A program made the position numbers and the translations under genes. From positions 37,825,824 through 37,889,823 of the forward strand of contig CM038725.1 of NCBI GenBank assembly GCA_021613375.1: 64,000 nt of DNA, in the 5' to 3' direction. The notes beneath the pieces were generated by a model. It worked only from the letters and a program-made list of their open reading frames with translations. It did no database searches and was not told the origin of the DNA. This DNA comes from Megaleporinus macrocephalus (Eukaryota; Chordata; Actinopteri; Characiformes; Anostomidae). Shown piece by piece: positions 17,441 through 30,336 of this stretch; positions within the stretch are counted from its first letter, which is position 1, and each line of letters opens with the position of its first letter.

Positions 17441-17829
17441 TATGAGTTGGGAATTGGTCAAGAGTTTTGACAAGGGCACTGAGGGTAATGGGAAACCTGT
17501 TTGGGTGACGTTGGTTGAAATCTTCTGTGATGATACGTGTGCTTTGTGCAGCAAAAATGAGGATGATCTCTACATGACCAAGTCTGCCAAACTGTTTTTA
17601 TTTTATAGGGGTGTGTCCTTACTGAGACACTCTTATCCAATCTTCTCTGCAAAGTCCTGGAATGGCTGTAGGTCTTCATTCCAACACAGCAACTCATATA
17701 GTTAACTGTTTAATGAGTGAGAGCAACTGATTGCATTAGGAGAATCAGGCTTCACTTTGTTTTGAGCACTACAGCACTTTGTGGATAAGATTGAACACCC
17801 GTTTTATAGAAATGCTGAAAGTCATGGCA

Positions 17830-17930
17830 ATTTAAGAAACTGAACTGCATGTTGACTGGTACCCCTGGGCTCCACTTTCACATTATGTGGTTCTTTCAGC
17901 AAATTATCTCATGTGACTATAAGGCTCTGA
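17830..17930. repeat. 100-bp block shared with 37855-37955
   Basis: Both contain a GAACACCC, TGCTGAAA, TTTAAGAAACTG and TGCATG-TGAC series in the same order and spacing. It is an unclassified repeat. Confidence 0.5.
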
Positions 17931-17933
17931 CCA

Positions 17934-18217
17934 GTTTCTGACCAGTGTCTGGGAGTTGTCATTAGGCTTGCACCATGTCTTTAGTGACCATCTCAATCTC
18001 AAAACTTGACAAAATCTCAATCTCAAAACTTGGTTCATTCAAACAGTCAGAGGGTCCAAGAGGTTCTTGACTCCCTGGACCACCTATATTTTGCTCCTTG
18101 GTTTTTGGGTTAGGGTTAGGATTAGGGTTAGTCTTTTTGTTCCTCTGGACAGGATGTGTTCTCAAGGAGAAATTTCTCAACCATAATAAGTGCACACATA
18201 ACACACACATATAGGGA
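17934..18217. repeat. Second copy of the 16529-16830 element
   Basis: Begins CTCTGACCAGTTTCTGACC and ends ACACACATATAGGG, like the first copy, with near-identical interior (GCTTGCACCATGTC, GAGGGTCCAAGAGGTTCTTG, CTCTGGACAGGATGTG). It differs by a partial internal duplication (AATCTCAATCTCAAAACTT) and by a telomere-like replacement at 18107-18131. Confidence 0.8.
18107..18131. repeat. Interstitial telomere-like TTAGGG run
   Basis: Four consecutive vertebrate telomere units, one with a substitution (GGGTTAGGGTTAGGATTAGG then GTTAG). In the sister copy the same position holds unrelated sequence of similar length (16722-16745). Confidence 0.85.
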
Positions 18218-18419
18218 AGGGAAGAAACAAAGACATAGAAAAATTCTTAACCTATGCTAATTCATGGGAGAGAATATCTATTTAATGCCTGGATGGCTGC
18301 AGGGACAAATCTCTAACTCTAACGCTAACCTTTCTACCCAAGGGTAATTTGTACCTATGACCTTAAGAAATATGAAAAAACTACTGATAAATAGGGTCGC
18401 CTGGATTATAAGTGCCTTG

Positions 18420-18970
18420 CGGATCAGGTATGAGGTAACCCACTCGTATAGTTGGGCGGTGAAGATGCCATTGAGTTGGCTGGCTAAATTTGTTATCTTA
18501 TTCTTATGGAAACGTCAAGGATATTAAAAGAATGGATGGCATAATACAGCAGAACTGGCTTGATGATACTATGGGACAGGAGAAAAAGAGATAGAATTGA
18601 ACAGGCAAATGTTTCAGTTCATGGAGGGCTGTGAATCTCTGTTGGCAATGTTTATGGATGTCCATGATATGCTGACTGAAGTTGAGGTCATTGTCTGGTG
18701 TAATACGAAGGCAGTGTTAAGGTGGAGAAAGTTATTGTCATACCATGTACTGATATAAGATATGGACTGTCAGCACACAGAAAAAAAAGAGTTATTATTG
18801 TCAAGGACAGCCATATCATCTGCATAGTTAAAGTAGAGTGTTGTGATTTTGACAGACTTCGACAATCATTTGTATACAGGCTGCAGAGAAATGGGTTGAC
18901 TATGCACCCTTGCGGCATGCTGTTAGTGAGAATGATGGTGAGTGATTGTTAATTCTTGACACTTACTGCT
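18420..18970 (-). pseudogene. LINE reverse-transcriptase fragment
   Basis: Minus-strand translation includes MPQGCIVNPFLCSLYTNDC, the conserved PQG(C/S)xxxPxLxxxYxND motif of non-LTR reverse transcriptases, just before the expected catalytic A-D-D motif, which has decayed (TMQMIW). Downstream text (HLHRPTIRVGYLIPDP-like) is in other frames. It is a dead, truncated copy. Confidence 0.6.
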
Positions 18971-19399
18971 TGTGGTTTATTGGAAAAGATCCACTAAATT
19001 AAAGATAATTAAATGTAAAGGTATTGTAGTTTATCAATTACCCAACGGCAAACTACAAGTTTGTAGAAAGTCTGGCACAGTTTCTGGAAGTGTCCAGGTG
19101 TTGGAACAGACATTGCAGGAGAGAGTCCACTACATTAACAGTACCTCTGATATGCAAATAGAAAGGGGCACAAGATGGGTGAGACATATAGAAGGATAAT
19201 GTTTTCAACCAGTTTCTTAAAGCATTTTATTATGACAGAAGTTCTCAAGGGTTACCTGGACTGGGTGTGGTGTTTTGGAGGTAGGAATGTGAGCCTTACT
19301 AGGTTTGCACATGGTCAGTTGAAAATAAACATCCTGGCTGCTTAGGAGACTCATAATCCAAGAAGCCCTCACACTTTGCAGAATAATCAGAGGTATCAT
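18971..19399. other. Intergenic, no gene recognised
   Basis: No supportable gene. Short ORFs at 18972-19199 (plus) and 19217-19399 (minus) lack any motif. Confidence 0.3.
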
Positions 19400-19560
19400 A
19401 TCAAATGAACAAAAGAAGAAATCGAGGAGCCAAGCATTCTGTCACATATTAGTCAAAACTTCAATCATTGCAACAAAAAACATTATACTAACTCATAAAT
19501 GGAGCTTTCTATTATTCAACGTGGAGCTTCTTGATTGAAGAAGAACATTTAAGGTGGGTA
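19400..19560 (-). other. Orphan 3' flank of a lost ZNF copy
   Basis: Carries the GAGGAGCCAAGCA, CAATCATTGCAACAAAAAACA and CGTGGAGCTTCTTGATTG series seen downstream of ZNF stop codons (compare 10040-10110 and 11790-11890), without a finger exon beside it. Confidence 0.4.
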
Positions 19561-20184
19561 GGAGAGTCCTGACATTAATATTATCAAAATATTGGAGTCA
19601 ATCCAACATAAGCTAACACACACTCACACTGTTTTCTGTACTTACCTATTAGCAAAGCTTTATCCAGTTCTGTGATGAAAGTCTCTAAGACCATAAATCA
19701 CATGTAAGTTCATATAAATCTATTTACATGTATCAGGTTTTAACGCAGGCTGTAATAACATGAAACTACACACTGCAATGCATCACCAACACATCTTTCA
19801 ATGTCGTCTGAGAGTTTTTTATTTACAGTCTATTGTGGAACTCATTTTAATGCATCAAATCAGGTTAAAGTTAGTGGTGGATGGGGTTTAGGTGACAAGT
19901 TCAAATGACTAGATTTTTATCTCTAAAGAACATTTTTAATTTAAGCCCAACCAATCTGTACTGTGTGAAATCTGAACTCAGTCGAATCAAGACATTTGAC
20001 CCAAATCTTATTCATTCTAAAGCTCAGAAAATAAAATTAAATCAAACCCCAAAATAGGTGTATAATTAAGCCCCTTGTGGGCATGACAAACACTAACACT
20101 AATGTTAACACATGAACACAAGGCACGTTTTCAGTCACTTCTTATTTTTGCTGCATCGTACTGAATAGAATTTTTACAAAATGA
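19561..20184. other. Intergenic, no gene recognised
   Basis: AT-rich, with no coding, RNA or repeat structure that I can support. Confidence 0.3.
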
Positions 20185-20335
20185 TCGTGTTCAGTTTGAA
20201 AGACAGCGCTTGGCACAAATAATCCCAATCAGGAGATAATAAACAAAACAGATCTAGCTAGACAAGAACTCTAGGACCGTTAAGGGGCATTCCACTACAT
20301 CAACATTAGATCTCACTTTTCACACTTTTCTTAAA

Positions 20336-20583
20336 TGTGACTCTGAGCTGGACTGTCTAATGAAAATTGGAGTTCCACAGTTTAGAAGCAGAAGAGCTGA
20401 AAGAGTCTCTCCAGGTTCTCTGTATGTTACTGAAGGTGTTTGTACAGAAGGTCAGTATCTGTGACTCTGAGCTGGACTGTCTAATGAAAATTGGAGTTCC
20501 ACAGTTTAGAAGCAGAAGAGCTGAAAGAGTCTCTCCAGGTTCTCTGTATGTTACTGAAGGTGTTTGTACAGAAGGTCAGTATC
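20336..20583. repeat. Perfect 124-bp tandem duplication
   Basis: The unit starting TGTGACTCTGAGCTGGAC occupies 20336-20459 and repeats at 20460-20583 with no difference that I can find. Identity implies a very recent event or an assembly artefact. Confidence 0.9.
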
Positions 20584-20768
20584 TGCAGATCTAAGATCAG
20601 CAGCTGGAAGATAACCAGAGAGACGTTCTGTGATGTAGCAGGTTTAGATTATTTAGAGCGTTATAGATGAGTACAGAAGTGTGTTCTATAAGATACAGGT
20701 AGTCAGTGCAGCTCTTTTAAAACAGAACTGATGTGAGCTCTGTTTAGTGTTTGTTAAGATTGTTTAGG

Positions 20769-21158
20769 GCCCAGATAGCTCAGTCGGTAGAGCATCAGAC
20801 TTTTAATCTGAGGGTCCAGGGTTCAAGTCCCTGTTCAGGCGGACTGCGGAGAACTTTGTGTGGGTGGCCTGAAGGATAGGGATCTGGTCTTGTGACTTCC
20901 CTAGGCCACGACTGAGGTGCCCTTGAGAAAGGCACGTAACCCCCAACTACTCCCCGGGCGCCGTGGATAGGGCTGCCCACCGCTCTGGGCATGTGTGCTC
21001 ACTGCCACCTAGTGTGTGTTCACAAGTGTGTGTATATGTGCATGTTTCACTGCATGGATGGGTTAAATGCGGAGGTCAAATTCTGCTGTGTACAAACACA
21101 TGTGGCTAATTCGAGTTATGTTCTAATTCGAGTTATGTTCTAATTTGAGTTATGTTCT
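20769..21158 (+). repeat. tRNA-Lys(TTT)-headed SINE
   Basis: Positions 20769-20841 read as a tRNA-Lys with anticodon TTT (CAGACTTTTAATCTG stem-loop), an A box (TAGCTCAGTCGG) and a B box (GGTTCAAGTCC). Acceptor-stem pairs 4-69 and 5-68 are both broken, each by a change that would follow from CpG decay. A SINE body follows (CCCCGGGCGCCGTGGATAGG, GGTTAAATGCGGAGGTCAAA) and the 3' end is three copies of a 17-bp unit (TAATTCGAGTTATGTTC) at about 21107-21158. This favours a SINE over a working tRNA gene. Confidence 0.75.
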
Positions 21159-22557
21159 AAGATCCAAGCTGTCGCATCCTGAACCTGTTGGTTTGTTTTC
21201 TTAGGAACTCCAGTGAGAGACCATTACAGTGATAGACTATGACCATTACAGTAATCAATTCTGCTTGTACATTAGCCTCAAACAGAGATAGAAGGCCCAT
21301 TGTTATTCTTTTAAAGAAAAGGTAGTAGTAATTGTCCTATTTCGCACGTCATCGTAAAGGCAATGACCCTATTTAACAGCTTCAAATAAACACATTTTTC
21401 CGCCTCAAACAACAAGACTCTTACCAGTAAATCTGCATTAAAATGATTTACTTTTTAATCCCCAAACATCTGCAGGAAGAATGACTGTCTTGAATCTGAC
21501 TAGCTGCCCCATCACACTCTATTCACACATGTGCTGTCTGGAGAGTCCTCACTATTCACAGTGTTATGCTTTCTTCTACGTGAAGTACCTTATTACTCTG
21601 ATGAAATTGACTGTTTGGTGGGCCATGTGTACTTAGGTACATTAAACAGGCAATTTGACAATACGTATTGTTATCATGTTGAATAATGTCACAATATAAT
21701 ACAATATAGCTTTCTAAACATTTGGCGGATACTGTCAGTATTGTGAACATCGGAACCATCAAAGTCCTTTACAGCTCTCACATACTACACCCCCAACACC
21801 CATCATTGACACTCCTGTCACTTCTTAATCTATTAGCCACTGACCAGCAACCCCCACCCAGATATTCACAGCTCTCAGGAAGCTCTTCATATTGCTACAC
21901 ATCTGTACAAATAGTTCTACTATCTTGGATAATGTAGCACATCAGTCACTATTTCTACATTAATTACAGCTACACCTTCAACACTACACCTGGTCTTGTT
22001 GAATCTCAGGAACTAAAGCTTATTAGACTTGGCTAATTAACCACTGCAAGAATTTAGTGATGGATGAAAAGTGTCCATTCATAATTTCTTTAATACGATA
22101 CACCACAACAGTAATAATACATGGCCATATGCAATAGCAAGAAAAGTTTTTTCAGGATTACAGTAACTGAAGGGCAGAAATGTCATGAAATGAATAAAAT
22201 CGATGAATTGAAAAAAACAAAACAAATGAACACGATTGCGCAAACAAACACAGTTGTCCATATCTTTTTCACAGCAACATTAACAATGTGTAGACGCTGT
22301 CAAATGTTTGTCAATCAAACTTGCAACAAAAAACACTATATTAACTCAAAAAGTTAAGTTTTTGTTATTGAAGGTGGAGCTTCTGAATAGTTTTCAGCAT
22401 CTTTCTAAAGAAACTTCTCCTATTTTTTATGTTCATGGATTAAAAACAAAAGCTGGATTTCCTCATTAAACGCACTTATTTGGATTTTATGAAATCTGAG
22501 CTGGGAGCAGCATTCCCTGCAGGTTTTTACTCCTCGACTTTGTTAAGGCAACATTCA

Positions 22558-23874
<1,317 letters not shown>

Positions 23875-24369
23875 TCATTTATATTTCAGGAAAACAAAAA
23901 AGGCAATATGAGCTTTAATGTGCGATATAACAAAAGTAGGCCAATCCAAATAATTAATGCTGCATTTCACATAAACTGGCAGAAAGTGTCACAATAAATC
24001 AAAATATGTCATAGTGGATACCGCCAGTGCATAATAGTAAACTAGAAAATTATTTAAATAGAAAATTCTTGAAGTATCACAATATTACATTTTTGAGTTA
24101 TCACCCACCTCTAATGCAGAGCTTTGGTCTCCAGGTCTGGGATTGGGTACATCTGAAGTAGACCATCAAACTTCTAAAAGCCTCTAACAAACTACACCTC
24201 CTTCTAAACAGACACCCAACACCCATCATAGACACTCCTACCACCTCTTAAACTTCCAGCCAATGACCAGCAAACCCCACCCAGATATTCACAGATGTGG
24301 TTTTGTCAGATCACTACTGGATTTCCTTGGAAATATGGACCTCACTTGGCATGTTTGCTATAAGAAGTA

Positions 24370-25600
24370 ATGGTATGAGGACCATCACTGGCTTCTGGTC
24401 CAGCAACAACAGGGGCGTAGAGGGCAGTGTGGACAGGGCCAACGAGTTAAATTTGTTTTTTAACAGATTTGATACTGCAAGCCCTGACCTCCCCCTCCCT
24501 GACTCCTCTGCTGCCAAGCCTCAACAGCCCACTCCACTCCCTCCCCCTCCTGATAGCCTCCCACCCTCTTGTGGTAGTCCACTTCACACCTCTGCTCCTC
24601 CCCCACCAGTCACCTCTACAGTGAATCTCACAGCTAACCAGGTGAGAAGACAGCTACAGAGACTCTACACGAACAAGGCTGCAGGCCCTGATGGTGTCCC
24701 TCCCAGGGTGCTTAAAGCCTGTGCCACCCAACTTTGTGGAGTCCTGCAGCATGTCTTCAACATGAGCCTGAGTCTCCAGAGGGTCCCTGTGATGTGGAAG
24801 ACGTCCTGCATTGTTCCTGTGCCAAAGACTCCGCGGCCCAGTGACATCAAGGACTACAGGCCAGTGGCACTGACGTCCCACATCATGAAGACCATGGAGA
24901 GACTTGTCCTAGATCAGCTCCGGCCCATGGTCCAGCCACTTCTAGACCCCCTCCAGTTCGCCTACCAGCCTCGTCTGGGAGTGGAAGATGCCATCATCTA
25001 CCTGCTGAACCGAGTCTACGCTCACCTGGATAAGCCAGGCAGCACTGTGAGGATCATGTTTTTTGACTTTTGAGTCTGTATTGGCCAGTGCCATCCTATA
25101 CGCTGTTGCATGCTGGGGCAGCAGGCTGAGGGTAGCAGACGCCAACAGACTTAATAAACTGATCCGCAGAGCCAGTGATGTTGTGGGTGTGAAGCTGGAC
25201 TCACTGACGGCAGTGTCTGAGAGAAGGACGCTGTCTTAGCTGCAGGCCATCATGGATAATGGCTCCCACCCTCTTTATCACACAGTGATGAGACGCAGGA
25301 GCACATTCAGTGAGAGACTCATTCAGCCAACATGCTCTACAGACACCACAGGAGGTCATTCCTACCATCAGACTTTATAACTCCTCCCTTACTGTACTAC
25401 ACCTTTCACATGTACAGCGATACCAGTAGAACAATAATTTAATTACAGTAATAACAGTAGAACAATAATTTAATTATGTGTGCAACAACTCAAATGTGCA
25501 ATAACTTTCCTACTTCTAAACTCTTACTGCTGTATACAGAATATCTGTACTTATTACTATAGACACAGTCACTTTATATTTTATTCTTCTATTGTATTAT
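24370..25600 (+). pseudogene. Internally deleted LINE (non-LTR) reverse transcriptase
   Basis: An open frame to 25073 encodes the reverse transcriptase N-terminal half: NKAAGPDGVPPRVLKAC, MWKTSCIVPVPKTPRPSD, KDYRPVALTSHIMKTMERLV, DPLQFAYQ, ending at the first catalytic motif (MFFDF). There the sequence jumps to the C-terminal region (ASAILYAVACWGSRLRVADA, SERRTLS then stop), so the rest of the polymerase core is deleted. It resembles L2/CR1-group fish elements. Its 5' boundary is set by comparison with the paralogous empty site near 13525. It cannot be active. Confidence 0.85.
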
Positions 25601-25679
25601 AAGACTTATATATGTGTACATACTACAAATTTCTTTTATGTTGTAAATTATTATTAGAGTGTTTATTCTTCTAAATAAC

Positions 25680-26206
25680 CGGCTGCTACTGTAAAAATTG
25701 CAATTTCCCCCTGGGGCCTTAATTTGGGCCGTCCCATGTCTTGACGGCGAGCCAATCGGATCCTGTGGCTCAGCTCTTGGCTTGACCTTTATGTTCCATA
25801 ACCCATCAGGATCTTTTAATAAATGCATAGTGACTGTCTTACTGTGTCCAACCTCAGCAGCAATGGACATTGTGAGGGTCCTTGCTTATGCAGCTCAACA
25901 ATCCTACCTCTTTCAAAGTCAGTGAGCTTTTTGACTTTTGACAATGTGAAAACAGAAAATGACATAGAATCCAAATTTTGTCTTTTAAAGGCTGTGGTTT
26001 TAAACTTTTGATCAGCTGAAAAAAACAGGTTTGCATGTAAATGCAGTTGTCAATAAATTGGCTGCTCAAAAGTTTTTGTCTATTGCTCACATTTCTTCTT
26101 TAAGCATTGTGTGGCTCTACTTACAACCTTCTTAAGATCTAATTGAGCAAACTGCAAATTCTTGCAATTTTTTTAACTGGTCTTAAGATTTTGATCAGGA
26201 GTGTAG
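25680..26206 (-). pseudogene. Tc1-like transposon, N-terminal half
   Basis: Minus-strand translation gives SIAAEVGHSKTVTMHLLKDP, the helix-turn-helix DNA-binding region typical of Tc1 transposases, preceded by more decayed N-terminal text. The end at about 26206 (minus-strand TACACTCCTGATCAAAATCT) matches known Tc1-family terminal sequence. The catalytic half is missing. Confidence 0.75.
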
Positions 26207-26211
26207 ACTTC

Positions 26212-26575
26212 ATCTTGGCCAAGTCCTACAAGACTATTTGCACAATTCTGACAGTAACTCCTGCACTGTCCCTCCACCACAAAACCATCAGTCAGAGTCC
26301 ATGTTCTTGATTCAGAAGAGGATAGTATGCCCTCTGGGAAAGCGAAGAGGATCTGTCCCAGGTCAGGGAGTTTAAGTATGTCAGGGTCTTGTTTACGAGC
26401 GACGAGAAGAGGGATTGTGAGGTAGGCTGCAGGATGGGACAGTTGGCAGCAGTAATGCGGTCACTGTGCCGGATAGAAGGGCTGGGAGGTATGACGGTAT
26501 TTCGGTATACCACGGTATCTAAACATGGTGACCGTACTGTAATGGTAACCATCGTGATGTGACGCAATGCACCAA
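26212..26575 (+). pseudogene. LINE fragment followed by a palindromic repeat end
   Basis: Around 26360-26470 the plus strand reads FKYVRVLFTSDEKRDCEVG and CRMGQLAAVMRSLCR, a post-RT segment of the LINE also seen at 14755. From about 26480 a GGGCTGGGAGGTATGACGGT run and GGTATACC-type palindromes suggest the end of a separate DNA transposon. Confidence 0.5.
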
Positions 26576-27094
26576 ATCTGTACTGTACATACTGCATCCA
26601 TAATAAAAAAAAGCATTGAAAGGGGTAAGAGCTCACTAACCGGTTATGGGGTTGAGGTTCTCCCTGAGGACATCATGCAGAGAGAAAAAGCAAAAAACCA
26701 TAATGGTGAGCTCTATAATCATGCTCACCACCAGTTTTCAGTTTTCAAACACACAATTGTAATTTTATATTATTTATTAAACAGATTAACTAAACATGCG
26801 CTTGTTCATTGGGTAAACATGGAAATATGCAGAGCATGTGTCCTCCAGGACTAGGATTGGGAACATCTGAATTAGACCATCAAGCTCCTGAACAGCTCGC
26901 ACAATACACTCCCCTCTAAACATTATTTAAAGGGTAAATAAAACATTACATAATATTTTAATATGGATACAGAGAACACAAACATCACAATTCCTGAAGG
27001 AACTAATTGATATTGCTAGAACTCAGAGATTTCTGCTATTTCGCAGAAGATGAGCGGGGCTACAGTATAAATCTGAACATAAACGAAAGTTCCA
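26576..27094. other. Intergenic, no gene recognised
   Basis: About 26830-26930 resembles the GTCTCCAGG-ATCTGAATTAGACCA block that flanks ZNF copies 3 and 4 (10880, 13250, 24120), so it is another trace of the duplicated unit. Confidence 0.35.
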
Positions 27095-27250
27095 AGCTTA
27101 TAATTAACCGTCCATTATCTTCTGCTTTGTCCCGCTAGTCAGAGTCATCGGGGGGCTGAAGTCATCGGGCGAAGGCGGGGTACACCATGGACAGGTCGCC
27201 AGTCCCTTGCATGGCCAACACACACTCACACACACACACTCTCACCTACA
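27095..27250 (-). repeat. V-SINE fragment
   Basis: Minus-oriented V-SINE tail pieces: TTCTGCTTTGTCCCGCTAGT, then GGCGAAGGCGGGGTACACCA and GACAGGTCGCCAGTCC, ending in a short CA-rich run. Confidence 0.7.
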
Positions 27251-28042
27251 GGCAGTATAGAGTGCCTAACAATGAAAAGTATGAACAGTGTTGTGCTAAA
27301 TAATGACCACGCATGTCTGCCATCACAACATTTAATATTTAATATACAATAAGTAATTGTAACTAAACAAAAAAAAAAATAAGGTAACTTTACATTTCTC
27401 TTAGTGCCCTTATAAAAATGTAGTTTTATGTTTAAACATTTATGTTTACCCATATTTAAACATTAAATCTGCATTGTTGTCTTCATTGTTTCCTTTATTA
27501 TAATCCTCATTTAAGAAACACATCTACTAAAGATTTATAGTGAAGGCAAAATAGCACTTTAATTGCAAAAAGCAATGTAAGAATTTTTATTGTACAGTGT
27601 AACTGTCTTTTCTTTTACACATGACAATAAAACTCTTGAATCTTGAATCAATGGTGCAAATTCGGAACTCAAGCAGTCAAGCAGATGATAAAATGTTAGT
27701 CAAGCCATTTAGTAAAACTATACTGTACTTGCTTAAATTAACTAAACTAGTAAAGAACTGCTTATTTTTGAATATGAAGCTTCTTAATTGTTTTCAAAGT
27801 AACAAAAACTAAGCTCATTTCTGGGGTGAATATGAAGTACCACACATTTTGACTGGGAGGGTACTAGCTGTTTGCTTGAGTTGGTGTTCAGCACAGGATA
27901 TTATTTTTCTTTCGATATTTTTATGACCATGTTTTAGAAACAGCATAAAGCAGTAGGTGATCATCAAGACAGTTTGAAATCTGGGCTGTAGGCGCCATTT
28001 CCTATAGACTATTACTGTTGAAATGTGCTATGGTTATATTCT

Positions 28043-29134
<1,092 letters not shown>

Positions 29135-29899
29135 TTACAGAAGCACATTTCAGCTGCATAGGAGAGTGCAGGAGAGACATCAATTATTTCTGAAGGAAGA
29201 AAAAGAAAACGTTAAATCAGTGTGCGTGGCAACAAAAGTGATCTGATCCAAATCATGAATGCTCCACTTACATCAACTAAATAAAATTCAATCAGATGAC
29301 CTTTGAACAAGAGGTATATGGATGGCCAATCAAGTATAATTAAACTCATTAAACAGAATGTTTAGAAAATTTCATTAGTCAACAAAGCAATGCGCTTTAG
29401 GTCCAACTTGGTGCTAACTTTACAGCTTGGCTCATGAGGGAGAAAAAGAAGAAGCAGACAGTGAAAGAGATATACGGATATCTTGTTACGTACTATACTG
29501 AATACAAGCCTTGAGTTTCAAGATTATCATCGATTACAGTTATCTATCTATCACTTTCTTTGATGGAAAAGAGAAGAGGTAATGGCTGCAGTTGATAAGG
29601 TAAATAAACCAATAAGGAAAAACATTGGTCCAGTGAATGTTAGCACAAAACCCCCAAACTGGTTCTTTGTAGATCTCCTTGCTGTGAAGCCACACCTTAA
29701 ATGTTCAGGTTGGTAGCTGTTTTTATGTGTGGCCCATCCAGCAAAGCCAAGACAGCTGGCTATCTTCCTCAGCTCTTGTCTGACTGACATTCTTAACCAC
29801 CGAAACACAAAGATGTGGCTTCAACGACAGTAACCAGTAAAGATTTGTCACTAACCATATTTTCATTTTAAATGTGCCATATTCCATAAAACCATATTC

Positions 29900-30248
29900 A
29901 TTTTGAATATAGGCAATGGAGACATTTTTGACAGAGATGTGTCCTGAATCCAAATGTTTCATAGACATTTACAATCAGCATTTTAAAGGGAGTTCAAATT
30001 GCACTTTTGTCTTAGTTTCCATGGCTGTATCTCCTAATTCTCAATCTTGAAAATCTCAAATTTTTTCAACACTGCAAACTGTAGATATATATATATATAT
30101 ATATACTCCAATCAAACCTCACAGTAGACATAACGTCATCCACAATTGAAGCTAGGAGCAAGTGTCAACAGAGTGTATAATTGTATAATTGCTGCGTTGT
30201 TGTTTTTGTCTCACACTCTCTTCCTCAATAAGAGACTATATGCATTTC

Positions 30249-30336
<88 letters not shown>

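Larger units (their letters stand above)
20313..21266. mobile_element. 950-bp insertion defined by a paralogous empty site
   Basis: In copy A the text reads CAACATTAGATCTACATTAG without interruption (about 10356-10375). In copy B CAACATTAGATCT is followed by about 950 foreign bases before TACATTAGCCT resumes. The insert contains a perfect 124-bp tandem duplication and a tRNA-Lys-headed SINE. No coding region is visible. A clean target duplication was not found. Confidence 0.65.

Noticed and set aside
20769..20841. Functional tRNA-Lys(TTT) gene
   Set aside because: Two acceptor-stem mismatches and a directly attached SINE body with repeated tail; better read as a SINE head.
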